From positions 1 through 41,459 of IMG/VR virus record IMGVR_UViG_3300008448_000204: a stretch of 41,459 bases of DNA. One strand, written 5' to 3'. This document shows positions 7,414 through 13,528 of this stretch, piece by piece (the first letter of the stretch is position 1; every line of letters starts with the position of its first letter). The DNA is from a virus. The position numbers and the translations under genes are program-made. Below the pieces are notes generated by a model. It was not told the DNA's origin and searched no databases. It saw only the letters and a program-made list of their open reading frames with translations.

Positions 7414-8250
7414 ATGAAAAAACTATTAACACTTTTAATGATGGTTCTTACAACAGGGTTTGTAAGTGCTAGAGGTTGTGATTGGAGTACCGTAAAACTC
7501 CAACAATGGAATCAGGGAGTTTATTACAAATGGTATCTTTCAGGATGGGAAACAGATTCTTGTAAATCAATGACTTTCCTATTATTTGATTATCAAACTC
7601 AAAAAATTGATACTCTAGTTAGCTTTAGAGGTATTGTTGAAATTGCATTTAACGCTCCTGGTGCTTATAAACTTTATGCTAAGCTATCTGACAAATGTAA
7701 TAAATGTGATACTTCATTGTACCGTGTAGTAGAAATCCAAAAATGGTATCCTAAAGCAATGTATACTAGTAAGTTTATTACTTGTGATAGTTTAGTTGGT
7801 GAAATGGGAATGTTAGCTGGTGTTAAAGATACTTGTTATAGTTATTACTACACAGTATATCATGGTAATGAATTGGATGAATTAACTAAAGACGATTGGG
7901 ACACTATGAATGATTGGGATTTGATTAATTATTATTCATTTAACATGGATGATATTCATTATTCTTCCTCTAACTCCAGATCAATTAGGTATAAATTTCC
8001 TCATGAAGGAAGGTTTTTGATGGTAACTCAATACTATAACAAATGTAATGGTCAAGACACGTTCTTTTTAGTACGATACAATATTGATTGCACTATAAAC
8101 GGTATTACAACGTCTATTAAAAACGAACCCAAACTAATCGGTATGTACGATGTTTTAGGTAGACCCGTTTATAATATAAAAGAAAACGATATTGTGATTT
8201 ATCTTTATGATAACGGAACAACTCGTAAACAAATCTTTATAAAACAATAA
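7414..8250 (+). CDS. Secreted Cys-rich protein with T9SS-like tail
   Basis: The 278-residue protein begins with a clear signal peptide (KKLLTLLMMVLTTGFVSA, cleavage likely after VSA at about 19). The mature part is rich in cysteine (about ten) and aromatic residues and probably beta-structured. The last ~40 residues (GMYDVLGRPVY, then IYLYDNGTTRKQIFIKQ) resemble a shortened T9SS type A sorting domain. This is the second such protein within 4 kb. The two do not look homologous outside signal peptide and tail. No promoter is visible in the 15 bp before it, so it probably follows the RNA ligase transcript. Confidence 0.75.
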   Translation: MKKLLTLLMMVLTTGFVSARGCDWSTVKLQQWNQGVYYKWYLSGWETDSCKSMTFLLFDYQTQKIDTLVSFRGIVEIAFNAPGAYKLYAKLSDKCNKCDTSLYRVVEIQKWYPKAMYTSKFITCDSLVGEMGMLAGVKDTCYSYYYTVYHGNELDELTKDDWDTMNDWDLINYYSFNMDDIHYSSSNSRSIRYKFPHEGRFLMVTQYYNKCNGQDTFFLVRYNIDCTINGITTSIKNEPKLIGMYDVLGRPVYNIKENDIVIYLYDNGTTRKQIFIKQ

Positions 8251-8606
8251 TGGAAATAGCATTTATTACTCTAAGTGAAACCGAAACACTAATTTATAAA
8301 CAATACCCATCATACTTTGAACTATATAGCATGCATGATGGAACTTCCAATGAGGTTAAGATTGGAACGTATTCAGCAGGAAAATGGGTATTTGATGATC
8401 GTTCCCAACGTAACTTGTTTTTTATATTATTTAATGCTTATAAAAGACAATTTGGGAAAGTAATAAAATTATACAATAGTTATATTAACAGTAAAAATCG
8501 TCCTAAAAATTACGTGTTTACTTGTGCTAGAAGAAAAGTTAATATAAAAGTAACAAAGATGAAACGTAGCTGTTTTAATTTTATAGCCGATATATTTTCG
8601 GTGTAA
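8250..8606 (+). CDS. Hypothetical protein
   Basis: The gene encodes 118 residues of unknown family. It overlaps the preceding secreted-protein gene by one base (TAATG), so translation is probably coupled. The C-terminal half is basic (CARRKVNIKVTKMKRSC). It is followed by a strong terminator at 8631-8656 that closes the RNA ligase operon. Confidence 0.6.
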   Translation: MEIAFITLSETETLIYKQYPSYFELYSMHDGTSNEVKIGTYSAGKWVFDDRSQRNLFFILFNAYKRQFGKVIKLYNSYINSKNRPKNYVFTCARRKVNIKVTKMKRSCFNFIADIFSV

Positions 8607-8630
8607 CAGAGTAAAACCTTTTTTCACATA

Positions 8631-8656
8631 GGGCTTGGATTTCCAAGCCCTTTTTT
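8631..8656 (+). terminator. Terminator fused to downstream promoter
   Basis: A perfect 8-bp stem (GGGCTTGG at 8631-8638, CCAAGCCC at 8643-8650, loop ATTT) is followed by six T. The TTGG of the left arm is the -33 box of the promoter for 8670. Confidence 0.88.
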
Positions 8657-8665
8657 GTACATTTA
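8635..8665 (+). promoter_or_regulatory. Leaderless-type promoter inside terminator
   Basis: TTGG (8635-8638, in the terminator stem), 19 nt, TACATTTA (8658-8665). The ATG at 8670 lies 12 nt after the first base of the -7 box. Confidence 0.78.
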
Positions 8666-8669
8666 CATT

Positions 8670-9095
8670 ATGAATAAAATAGAGTATAGAAATCGTTACG
8701 GAGACCTTTTTACTTTTACTAAAACCGAGGATGGAAACATCTTATGGGAAGGTAATTTTGGGTATGGACGTATTGGTTATCCAAACATGTATGATAAAGC
8801 TTATGCACAATACATTGAAGATGGAGGTAGTCTAGAATTGGAAACATTTAAAAAACAAGTACATGAAGCCATTTATGATGAAAATGGAAAATACTTAGGT
8901 ATGAGTGAGTTAGCTCATCTGTACAGTAAACTAGTTTATTCAGATACAAACACAATTGATATGGTAGATCCTTCAGGTGGGCCATACATATGTGCTGGTT
9001 TTGATATGGAATATCTTAATGAAGAATTTGAGGGTTTAGTTGTTCAAAAATTTGAACCCATAAATGGTAGTTATAAAATTATTATTAAGAAATAA
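8670..9095 (+). CDS. Hypothetical protein
   Basis: The protein has 141 residues and no recognised family. I place the start at ATG 8670 rather than an in-frame TTG at 8655 because the latter lies inside the terminator/promoter. The sequence is acidic and rich in tyrosine and glycine (EGNFGYGRIGYPNMYDKAY). It overlaps the methylglyoxal synthase gene by one base (TAATG) and heads a three-gene unit with that enzyme and the patatin. Confidence 0.65.
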   Translation: MNKIEYRNRYGDLFTFTKTEDGNILWEGNFGYGRIGYPNMYDKAYAQYIEDGGSLELETFKKQVHEAIYDENGKYLGMSELAHLYSKLVYSDTNTIDMVDPSGGPYICAGFDMEYLNEEFEGLVVQKFEPINGSYKIIIKK

Positions 9096-9466
9096 TGAAT
9101 AGTGAAAAATATCTAGCTTGCATAGCTCATGATGGAAAAAAACCTGAAATGGTCCATTTAGCTATGGAGTATAAAAGTGTTTTTGATAAATACCAACTTG
9201 TAGCCACTGGTACTACAGGCAAACATATTAAACAAACTGGTATTAATGTTATGGAGCTTAAAAGTGGGCCGTTAGGAGGCGACGCACAAATTGCTAGTAT
9301 GGTTGTTAATAACCAAATATTAGGTGTTATATTTTTAGTAGATCCTTTAGACGTACACCCACACCAAGTGGATGTTTCTATGTTATTAAGAATATGTAAT
9401 GTTCATGACATACCTTTAGCTACAAATAAAGCTACTGCAAAAATGTTATTAAATACTTTAAAGTAA
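9095..9466 (+). CDS. mgsA: Methylglyoxal synthase
   Basis: The 123-residue protein aligns from end to end with methylglyoxal synthases, which convert dihydroxyacetone phosphate to methylglyoxal and phosphate. Visible signatures are AHDGKK (11-16), ATGTTG (37-42, phosphate binding), SGPLGGDAQ (57-65) and DPLDVHPHQVD (83-93), then NKATA (111-115). The catalytic aspartate (D63) and the H90/D93 pair keep the spacing of E. coli D71, H98 and D101, so the active site looks intact. The length is slightly below the bacterial ~150 because the tail is short. This would be an unusual auxiliary metabolic gene. Methylglyoxal is toxic, so it could redirect glycolysis or poison cells, but that is inference. 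Confidence 0.9.
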   Translation: MNSEKYLACIAHDGKKPEMVHLAMEYKSVFDKYQLVATGTTGKHIKQTGINVMELKSGPLGGDAQIASMVVNNQILGVIFLVDPLDVHPHQVDVSMLLRICNVHDIPLATNKATAKMLLNTLK

Positions 9467-9483
9467 ATAATATTTATTATCAT

Positions 9484-10380
9484 ATGAAACTGTATAACAT
9501 ATCAGGAGGAGCCACTAAAATTGGTGGGTTATTTGCTAAGTCTGAAAGAATTATTAAAGAGTTTGGTTATAAACCTGATGTTATATCTGGTGTATCGTCT
9601 GGTGCTCTTTTGGCTTTACCCATTGCTTTAGGTAAATGGGATGAACTAAAACAATTGACTTCAGATTTTGATTTAGATACTATATTTGATAATAAACCTT
9701 TTAATGAAAAAGGTAAAATAACAGCAAAAGCTATCTGGAGAGTTATAACAGGTAAACCCTCATTTGGTACTCAGAAAAACCTAGAAAAAGCTTTATCTAA
9801 ACTTATTACTGAAGAAATCTTTCAGGATTATATATTGAAAGCATCTAAAAAAGAATTACCTAAAGTATTTGTTGGAGTTACAAACTTTAATACAGGTAAA
9901 TTCGAACTAATAGACATTACAAAAGTATCTTATAGTAACTATATAAAGTATGTTATAGCCTCTACTTCAATACCTTTAGCTGTTGAAGCAGTTAAAATAA
10001 AAAATAACTATTACTATGATGGTGGAGTATTACACCACACCTGTACTAATTCACTTATTAATAAGTATGGTAGTAAAGTAAGTCACTGTATTACAGTATT
10101 TTCTAGACCTGAAGAACCTGATTTGGCTTATGAAAACTTTAACCAAATAGATATATCTCAGGTATTTAAAGCAACACAGGACCTACAAATAGCTAATATC
10201 AGTATAAGTGACCAACGTATTGAAAAATTACTATGTGAACAGTATAATATAGTAAATAAACAAGTATTTTGCCCTAAAGTACTAACCTCTATGTACGATG
10301 TAGATAAGGTAAGATTACAAAAACTATACTATAAGAGTTATATGACTGAAAACTATATAAACTATATAGACTTTATATAA
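9484..10380 (+). CDS. Patatin-like phospholipase
   Basis: The 298-residue protein has the patatin fold signatures: an N-terminal glycine-rich oxyanion segment (SGGATKIGG, 7-15), the nucleophile elbow GVSSG with Ser38 (36-40), and the catalytic aspartate in DGG (about 179-181). Enzymes of this family hydrolyse acyl chains from phospholipids or other lipids with a Ser-Asp dyad. No signal peptide is visible, so it should act in the cytoplasm or on the inner leaflet. It lies 17 bp after mgsA and an AATATTTATTA sequence just upstream (about 9469-9479) resembles a late promoter, so it may also be expressed late. A role in lysis or membrane remodelling is possible but not shown. Confidence 0.87.
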   Translation: MKLYNISGGATKIGGLFAKSERIIKEFGYKPDVISGVSSGALLALPIALGKWDELKQLTSDFDLDTIFDNKPFNEKGKITAKAIWRVITGKPSFGTQKNLEKALSKLITEEIFQDYILKASKKELPKVFVGVTNFNTGKFELIDITKVSYSNYIKYVIASTSIPLAVEAVKIKNNYYYDGGVLHHTCTNSLINKYGSKVSHCITVFSRPEEPDLAYENFNQIDISQVFKATQDLQIANISISDQRIEKLLCEQYNIVNKQVFCPKVLTSMYDVDKVRLQKLYYKSYMTENYINYIDFI

Positions 10381-10408
10381 AAACTTTTTGAAAGCTTTTC
10401 AAGAAAAT

Positions 10409-10439
10409 TTGGCTTTCGCAAAGACTGTTCGTACATTCA
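10409..10439 (+). promoter_or_regulatory. Promoter of the DUF932 gene
   Basis: TTGG (10409-10412), 19 nt, TACATTCA (10432-10439), followed by GTCATAATAAAA. The AT-rich GAAAGCTTTTC palindrome just upstream may be a weak terminator of the patatin transcript. Confidence 0.77.
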
Positions 10440-10466
10440 TGTCATAATAAAAAAATAATAAGAGTT

Positions 10467-11267
10467 ATGTTAAACATTCAAAACAACGATTTCCTAACCA
10501 AAAGTTCAATCAGAAACATTGCTAGTTCAATTTTTACTGAAACTGGTTCTCCAAATGTAAGTGATAAATATGCTCACATTTCAACTGAAAAGATCATTGA
10601 TGATATGGCTTTGCTAGGTTGGGGAGTAGTAGATGCTAAAGAAGTTAAAGCACGTAAAGGTGCTGGTTTCCAAAAGCACCTAGTTGTGTTCCGTAATAAC
10701 GATATTCAAATCACTGCCGAAGACGGTGATAACGTTTATCCACAAATTCTATTGACTAACAGTCATGATGGTAAAAATGCATTTACTTTCACTGCTGGTT
10801 TGTTCCGTATGGTTTGTGAAAATGGTTTGGTTGTATCTTCCCGTGAGTTTGAAAATATGAAGATCCGTCACTATGGTTATTCATTTGAAGAACTCCAAAA
10901 CACTATTAAGTCAATTGTTGAAAAATTGCCTTTGACAGTTGAATCACTTAATAAGTTTCGTTCTGTAGAATTAGGTCAAGAACAAGCCTTGGATTTTGCT
11001 AAAAAAGCACTTGAGGTTCGTTTTGGTGATGATGTAGAAAATATCAAAGTTGATTTGAATGAACTACTTACCGCTACTCGTTTGGAAGATAAAGGTTCTG
11101 ATTTGTGGAGTGTGTACAATGTAGTTCAGGAAAAATTGACACATGGTATGTTCAGTTATTCTTACGGTACTAAAACACGTAAGGCTCGTAAAATTAAAAA
11201 CTTCCAACAAGATTTGGTTTTGAACGAGAAATTGTATGATTTGGCGCTTGAGTACGTTCCTTCATAA
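10467..11267 (+). CDS. DUF932 family phage/plasmid protein
   Basis: The protein has 266 residues. The central region LLTNSHDGKNAFTFTAGLF (about 93-111) followed by RMVCENGLVVS (112-122) is the hallmark of DUF932, a family found in phages and plasmids and often encoded near DNA metabolism genes. Its function is unknown. Codon use here is somewhat less AT-biased than in neighbours (frequent CGT, GGT, TTC), which may mean high expression. The last codons form the left arm of the terminator at 11251-11280. Confidence 0.85.
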   Translation: MLNIQNNDFLTKSSIRNIASSIFTETGSPNVSDKYAHISTEKIIDDMALLGWGVVDAKEVKARKGAGFQKHLVVFRNNDIQITAEDGDNVYPQILLTNSHDGKNAFTFTAGLFRMVCENGLVVSSREFENMKIRHYGYSFEELQNTIKSIVEKLPLTVESLNKFRSVELGQEQALDFAKKALEVRFGDDVENIKVDLNELLTATRLEDKGSDLWSVYNVVQEKLTHGMFSYSYGTKTRKARKIKNFQQDLVLNEKLYDLALEYVPS

Positions 11268-11280
11268 AGGAATGTACTTT
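11251..11280 (+). terminator. Terminator after the DUF932 gene
   Basis: A 12-bp stem (AGTACGTTCCTT at 11251-11262, AAGGAATGTACT at 11267-11278, loop CATA, one G-T pair) ends in TTT. The left arm overlaps the final codons of the gene. The T-tract is short. Confidence 0.7.
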
Positions 11281-11283
11281 AGC

Positions 11284-11314
11284 TTGGAATTTTAAAAAAA
11301 AGTTCATATATTTA
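11284..11314 (+). promoter_or_regulatory. Promoter of tRNA-Leu
   Basis: TTGG (11284-11287), 19 nt, TATATTTA (11307-11314), 40 nt upstream of tRNA-Leu(TAA). It is the first promoter of the RNA region. Confidence 0.77.
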
Positions 11315-11354
11315 TGTCATAAGCGAGTTGGGATTCATGGTTGTAATCCAATAT

Positions 11355-11440
11355 GCTGTTGTGGTGGAATAGGTAGACACGCAAGACTTAAAATCTTGTG
11401 ACCATAAAAGGTCGTGCCGGTTCGATCCCGGCCAGCAGTA
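11355..11440 (+). tRNA. tRNA-Leu(TAA)
   Basis: Class II cloverleaf: acceptor GCTGTTG/CAGCAGT, Leu-type D arm (GGTGGAATAGGTAGACAC), anticodon loop CTTAAAA, a long variable arm and T arm GCCGGTTCGATCCCGGC. Discriminator A. CCA is not encoded. Confidence 0.92.
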
Positions 11441-11472
11441 CAAAAAGAAGAAACAAATTTTTTCACTTAAAT

Positions 11473-11503
11473 TTGGTTTTTTCAAAAATTTTTGTTATAT
11501 TTA
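11473..11503 (+). promoter_or_regulatory. Promoter of the giant ncRNA
   Basis: TTGG (11473-11476), 19 nt, TATATTTA (11496-11503). Predicted transcription start is about 11508, just before the 5' arm of the ncRNA closing stem at 11519. Confidence 0.8.
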
Positions 11504-11518
11504 TGATATAATAAAAAA

Positions 11519-12362
11519 ACGTTCTTAAAATTATTAGATATCCATTTCAACGTAAGTTGAATAAAAAGATATCGGCAGCCTATGGTCGTTAAATAAACCA
11601 CGAAAGTGGGATAAAGTGAATTGTACAGACAAAGACAATTTGCGGTTTCGAAAGAAACTCGAGTAGGCAAGCGAGATATCATTTAATCTGAAGTAGTGAG
11701 GGCAACGCCGTAATGAAATGATTAGATGACTTAGCGATGTGGGTCGTTAGGTTGAGTTCGGAAGAACAATAAGAATAACTCGTAGAAACAATGCAAAAAA
11801 TACTTCCATCCAGTTGTACTATTGCGTTTTTCAATATCAGAGGATACTTAAAGCCGAAAGGCATGTAGGTGTACAGGTGGTGCTGTTATTTACCTTGTTT
11901 GGGTTCTACCAAGAACCATAACATGAAGTAGTCTTAAAATATGGAGGTAGGGATATCTCAGAGAGTAGTTTAGTATTTTCTCGCTCAAAAGGTGGGGAAG
12001 CTAAAAGGTAAGCCACTACTTTCAATCATCCACGTCAAAAAAACTTTGCAATTAGGAATGCAAAATTCAAAAATTCAAAGCAAGAGTGCTTACCAGTCAC
12101 GGACGAAAGATGCCTACATAGTAATGAGTTGTTCATTGCCACTAGAGGTCGCAAGCCAATAGTGATTTGTTTGAAAGGTCTATAGCACCGCAAGTGCTAA
12201 TCAGCTCGGCAGAGTTGAGTAGAATAAGTAAAACGAGAGTAGTCCAAACATGTGACTTAAAGAGTGGTTCACTTAAAAAACCGGCATTGTTAGAATACAA
12301 GTCAAAAGCTTGTGGATAAGAAGGGAAACAATAATCCAACAAAAGATCTAACACATAAACGT
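11519..12362 (+). ncRNA. Giant structured ncRNA, GOLLD/ROOL-like
   Basis: This ~844-nt stretch has no plausible coding frame and is richer in G and C than the flanking genes. It is dense in short hairpins. Outer ends pair: ACGTT (11519-11523) with AACGT (12358-12362), and TTAGAT (11534-11539) with ATCTAA (12346-12351). Internal hairpins include TTCAAC-GTAA-GTTGAA (11546-11561), CCAC-GAAA-GTGG, GTTTC-GAAA-GAAAC, GTTC-GGAA-GAAC, GCC-GAAA-GGC, GGTTCT-ACCA-AGAACC, AGCAC-CGCAA-GTGCT and ACAAG..CTTGT, plus a longer ATCATTT..AAATGAT pairing. Several end in GNRA tetraloops, the usual docking loops of large folded RNAs. It has its own promoter and lies between phage tRNA genes. Length, ornate structure and tRNA-cluster context match GOLLD RNA (about 800 nt); ROOL (about 580 nt) is the alternative. 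Family membership is inference, the structure is seen. Confidence 0.72.
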
Positions 12363-12365
12363 ATA

Positions 12366-12389
12366 ATCTCAGCGTTTTAAAGCCGAGAT
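12366..12389 (+). other. Hairpin overlapping the 5' end of tRNA-Thr
   Basis: ATCTC (12366-12370) and GC (12372-12373) can pair with GC (12382-12383) and GAGAT (12385-12389), the first bases of tRNA-Thr. It may be an alternative fold in the junction between ncRNA and tRNA, or a processing signal. Confidence 0.45.
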
Positions 12390-12464
12390 CGCATAGCGGT
12401 CGATTGCACCTGACTTGTAATCAGGTTCCTCACGGACACGTCAGTTCGAATCTGACTCTCGGCT
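12382..12464 (+). tRNA. tRNA-Thr(TGT) with class II-like body
   Basis: Acceptor GCCGAGA/TCTCGGC, anticodon stem CCTGA/TCAGG with loop CTTGTAA (TGT), T arm GTCAG/CTGAC, discriminator T. The D arm (TCGCATAGCGG..TTGCA) is nearly that of the tRNA-Tyr at 13125. The variable region is ~14 nt (TTCCTCACGGACAC), as in class II tRNAs, which is abnormal for threonine. G1-C72, C2-G71 and G35-U36 fit threonyl identity. Confidence 0.82.
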
Positions 12465-12471
12465 CAAATAA

Positions 12472-12544
12472 GCAGGTGTCGTATAATGGCTCATTACACT
12501 AGCCTTCCAAGCCTGTGATGACAGTTCGATTCTGTCCACCTGCT
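12472..12544 (+). tRNA. tRNA-Gly(TCC)
   Basis: Acceptor GCAGGTG/CACCTGC, loop CTTCCAA, T arm GACAG/CTGTC, discriminator T. The anticodon stem CTAGC/GCCTG has two non-pairs (T-T, A-C), so it may be weakly structured. Confidence 0.85.
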
Positions 12545-12566
12545 CCAAAAAAAGAAAAGAAAAAAT

Positions 12567-12597
12567 TTGGAATTTTCGAATTCCTTTCATATATTTA
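12567..12597 (+). promoter_or_regulatory. Promoter upstream of a small ORF and tRNAs
   Basis: TTGG (12567-12570), 19 nt, TATATTTA (12590-12597), followed by TAACAAACAAAAAC. Confidence 0.75.
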
Positions 12598-12619
12598 TAA
12601 CAAACAAAAACAACAAAAA

Positions 12620-12715
12620 ATGAAACATTGTCAATCGTATCAGTTTAGTCTTAAAGCATCTTGGATGAATCGTCCGGAGGTGAAAGATATTAGACTGAAA
12701 GGGCTTACAATGTGA
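12620..12715 (+). CDS. Possible 31-residue small ORF
   Basis: An ATG about 18 nt after the predicted transcription start opens a 31-codon frame (begins MKHCQSYQFSLKASW, ends LKGLTM) between tRNA-Gly and a terminator. Position behind a good promoter is the only support. No family recognised. It could also be an untranslated leader of a short RNA. Confidence 0.35.
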   Translation: MKHCQSYQFSLKASWMNRPEVKDIRLKGLTM

Positions 12716-12752
12716 TATTTGTTTAAAAAAACATATTAAAACATAAAGTAAG

Positions 12753-12777
12753 CCCAATCCAAAAGATTGGGTTTTTT
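12753..12777 (+). terminator. Rho-independent terminator
   Basis: Perfect 7-bp stem CCCAATC (12753-12759) / GATTGGG (12765-12771), loop CAAAA, then six T. It has the same loop and form as the terminator ending the tRNA array at 16374. Confidence 0.88.
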
Positions 12778-12790
12778 GTTCTTTGACATA
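12778..12790 (+). repeat. tRNA leader box, copy 1
   Basis: The 13-mer GTTCTTTGACATA recurs exactly at 14288-14300. Both copies are followed by a short A-rich segment containing AGAAA and lie 13-14 nt before a tRNA 5' end (Phe here, Leu there). Confidence 0.6.
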
Positions 12791-12803
12791 TTAGAAAGTA
12801 AAT

Positions 12804-12875
12804 GGATCTTTAGCTCAGTTGGTAGAGCGTTCGGTTGAAGCCCGAATTGCCCAAGTTCGAATCTTGGAGGATCCA
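12804..12875 (+). tRNA. tRNA-Phe(GAA)
   Basis: Acceptor GGATCTT/AGGATCC, D arm with GCTCAGTTGGTAGAGC, anticodon stem TTCGG/CCGAA with loop TTGAAGC, T arm CCAAG/CTTGG, discriminator A. Confidence 0.92.
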
Positions 12876-12884
12876 CAATAATAT

Positions 12885-12960
12885 CGTGAGGTAGAGGAGT
12901 CAGGCTTATCTCATCCGCCTTGGACGCGGAGGCACGTGGGTTCGAATCCCACTCTCACGA
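12885..12960 (+). tRNA. tRNA-Pro(TGG)
   Basis: Acceptor CGTGAGG/TCTCACG, anticodon stem TCCGC/GCGGA with loop CTTGGAC, T arm GTGGG/CCCAC, discriminator A. Confidence 0.92.
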
Positions 12961-12966
12961 CAAAAT

Positions 12967-13040
12967 GACCTTATAGCTCAATTGGCTAGAGCACCGTGCT
13001 TTTAACACGGGGGTTGAAAGTTCGAGTCTTTCTGGGGTCA
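12967..13040 (+). tRNA. tRNA-Lys(TTT)
   Basis: Acceptor GACCTTA/TGGGGTC with two G-T pairs, anticodon stem CCGTG/CACGG with loop CTTTTAA, T arm GAAAG/CTTTC, discriminator A. Confidence 0.93.
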
Positions 13041-13046
13041 CAATTT

Positions 13047-13118
13047 CTTTCCTTAACTCAATGGTAGAGTGCTTCCCTTACATGGAAGAAGTTATTGGTT
13101 CGAGTCCAGTAGGAAAGA
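13047..13118 (+). tRNA. tRNA-Val(TAC)
   Basis: Acceptor CTTTCCT/AGGAAAG, anticodon stem CTTCC/GGAAG with loop CTTACAT, T arm ATTGG/CCAGT, discriminator A. Confidence 0.9.
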
Positions 13119-13124
13119 CAAAAC

Positions 13125-13206
13125 GCCAGTATCGCATAGCGGCAATTGCAAGGGACTGTAAATCCCTCCTCTTCGGAGTTCGTAGGTTCGAGTCCTACTG
13201 CTGGCA
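13125..13206 (+). tRNA. tRNA-Tyr(GTA)
   Basis: Class II cloverleaf: acceptor GCCAGTA/TGCTGGC, anticodon GGGA-CTGTAAA-TCCC, variable arm CTCCTCTTCGGAGTTC, T arm GTAGG/CCTAC, discriminator A. Confidence 0.93.
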
Positions 13207-13213
13207 CTAAAAT

Positions 13214-13287
13214 GGAGATATAGCTCAATTGGTTAGAGCGCCTGCCTGATACGCAGGAGGTTATAGGTTCGAGTCCTGTTTTCTCCA
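13214..13287 (+). tRNA. tRNA-Ile(GAT)
   Basis: Acceptor GGAGATA/TTTCTCC with one T-T mismatch, anticodon stem CCTGC/GCAGG with loop CTGATAC, T arm ATAGG/CCTGT, discriminator A. Confidence 0.92.
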
Positions 13288-13303
13288 CCAAAGGTTTGAG
13301 TCG

Positions 13304-13329
13304 CAGCTGTACCTTATCCAAAACAGCTG
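13304..13329 (+). other. Spacer hairpin between tRNA-Ile and tRNA-His
   Basis: Perfect 7-bp inverted repeat CAGCTGT (13304-13310) / ACAGCTG (13323-13329) with a 12-nt loop and no T-tract. It is more likely a processing element than a terminator. Confidence 0.55.
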
Positions 13330-13335
13330 ACATAT

Positions 13336-13408
13336 GGTGTATGTAGCTCAGAGGAAGAGCATCCGCTTGTGACGCGGAAGGTCGGGATTTCGAAACTCCT
13401 CATACACC
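13336..13408 (+). tRNA. tRNA-His(GTG)
   Basis: An extra G-1 (13336) faces C73, the histidine identity pair. Acceptor GTGTATG/CATACAC, anticodon stem TCCGC/GCGGA with loop TTGTGAC. The T arm GGGAT/CTCCT is atypical and lacks the usual G53-C61 pair. Confidence 0.87.
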
Positions 13409-13413
13409 CTAAA

Positions 13414-13497
13414 GGAGAGTAAAACAGTAAGGTTGCTGTCACCGCCTGCTAAGCGAGTGGTACTTTCGAGTATGAATTTCGATTATTCTACTCTCCG
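13414..13497 (+). tRNA. tRNA-Ser(GCT)
   Basis: Class II: acceptor GGAGAGT/ACTCTCC, discriminator G as expected for serine, anticodon loop CTGCTAA, long variable arm. The anticodon stem (CACCGC/GCGAGTG) seems to contain a bulge and the T arm (GAAT/ATTC) is weak. Confidence 0.83.
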
Positions 13498-13528
13498 CTA
13501 TGTAAAACTATTTATAAAAAAACAGATT

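Noticed and set aside
11482-12354. Short reverse-strand reading frames across the ncRNA
   Set aside because: They are 61-70 codons at most, overlap RNA hairpins and lack promoters or start context. They look like chance frames.
11519-12362. Group I or group II self-splicing intron
   Set aside because: No domain V-like hairpin, no recognisable P/Q/R/S core and no interrupted gene or tRNA at the borders. The flanking tRNAs are intact.
13058-13333. Reverse-strand frame over tRNA genes (contains TNxxxS-like repeats)
   Set aside because: It is the complement of Tyr, Ile and Val tRNA genes. Repeated GLEPT-like strings come from T-arm sequences, a known artefact.
13433-13528. Upstream extension of the YkuK gene
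   Set aside because: The extended start lies within tRNA-Ser; ATG 13529 follows a plausible leader.
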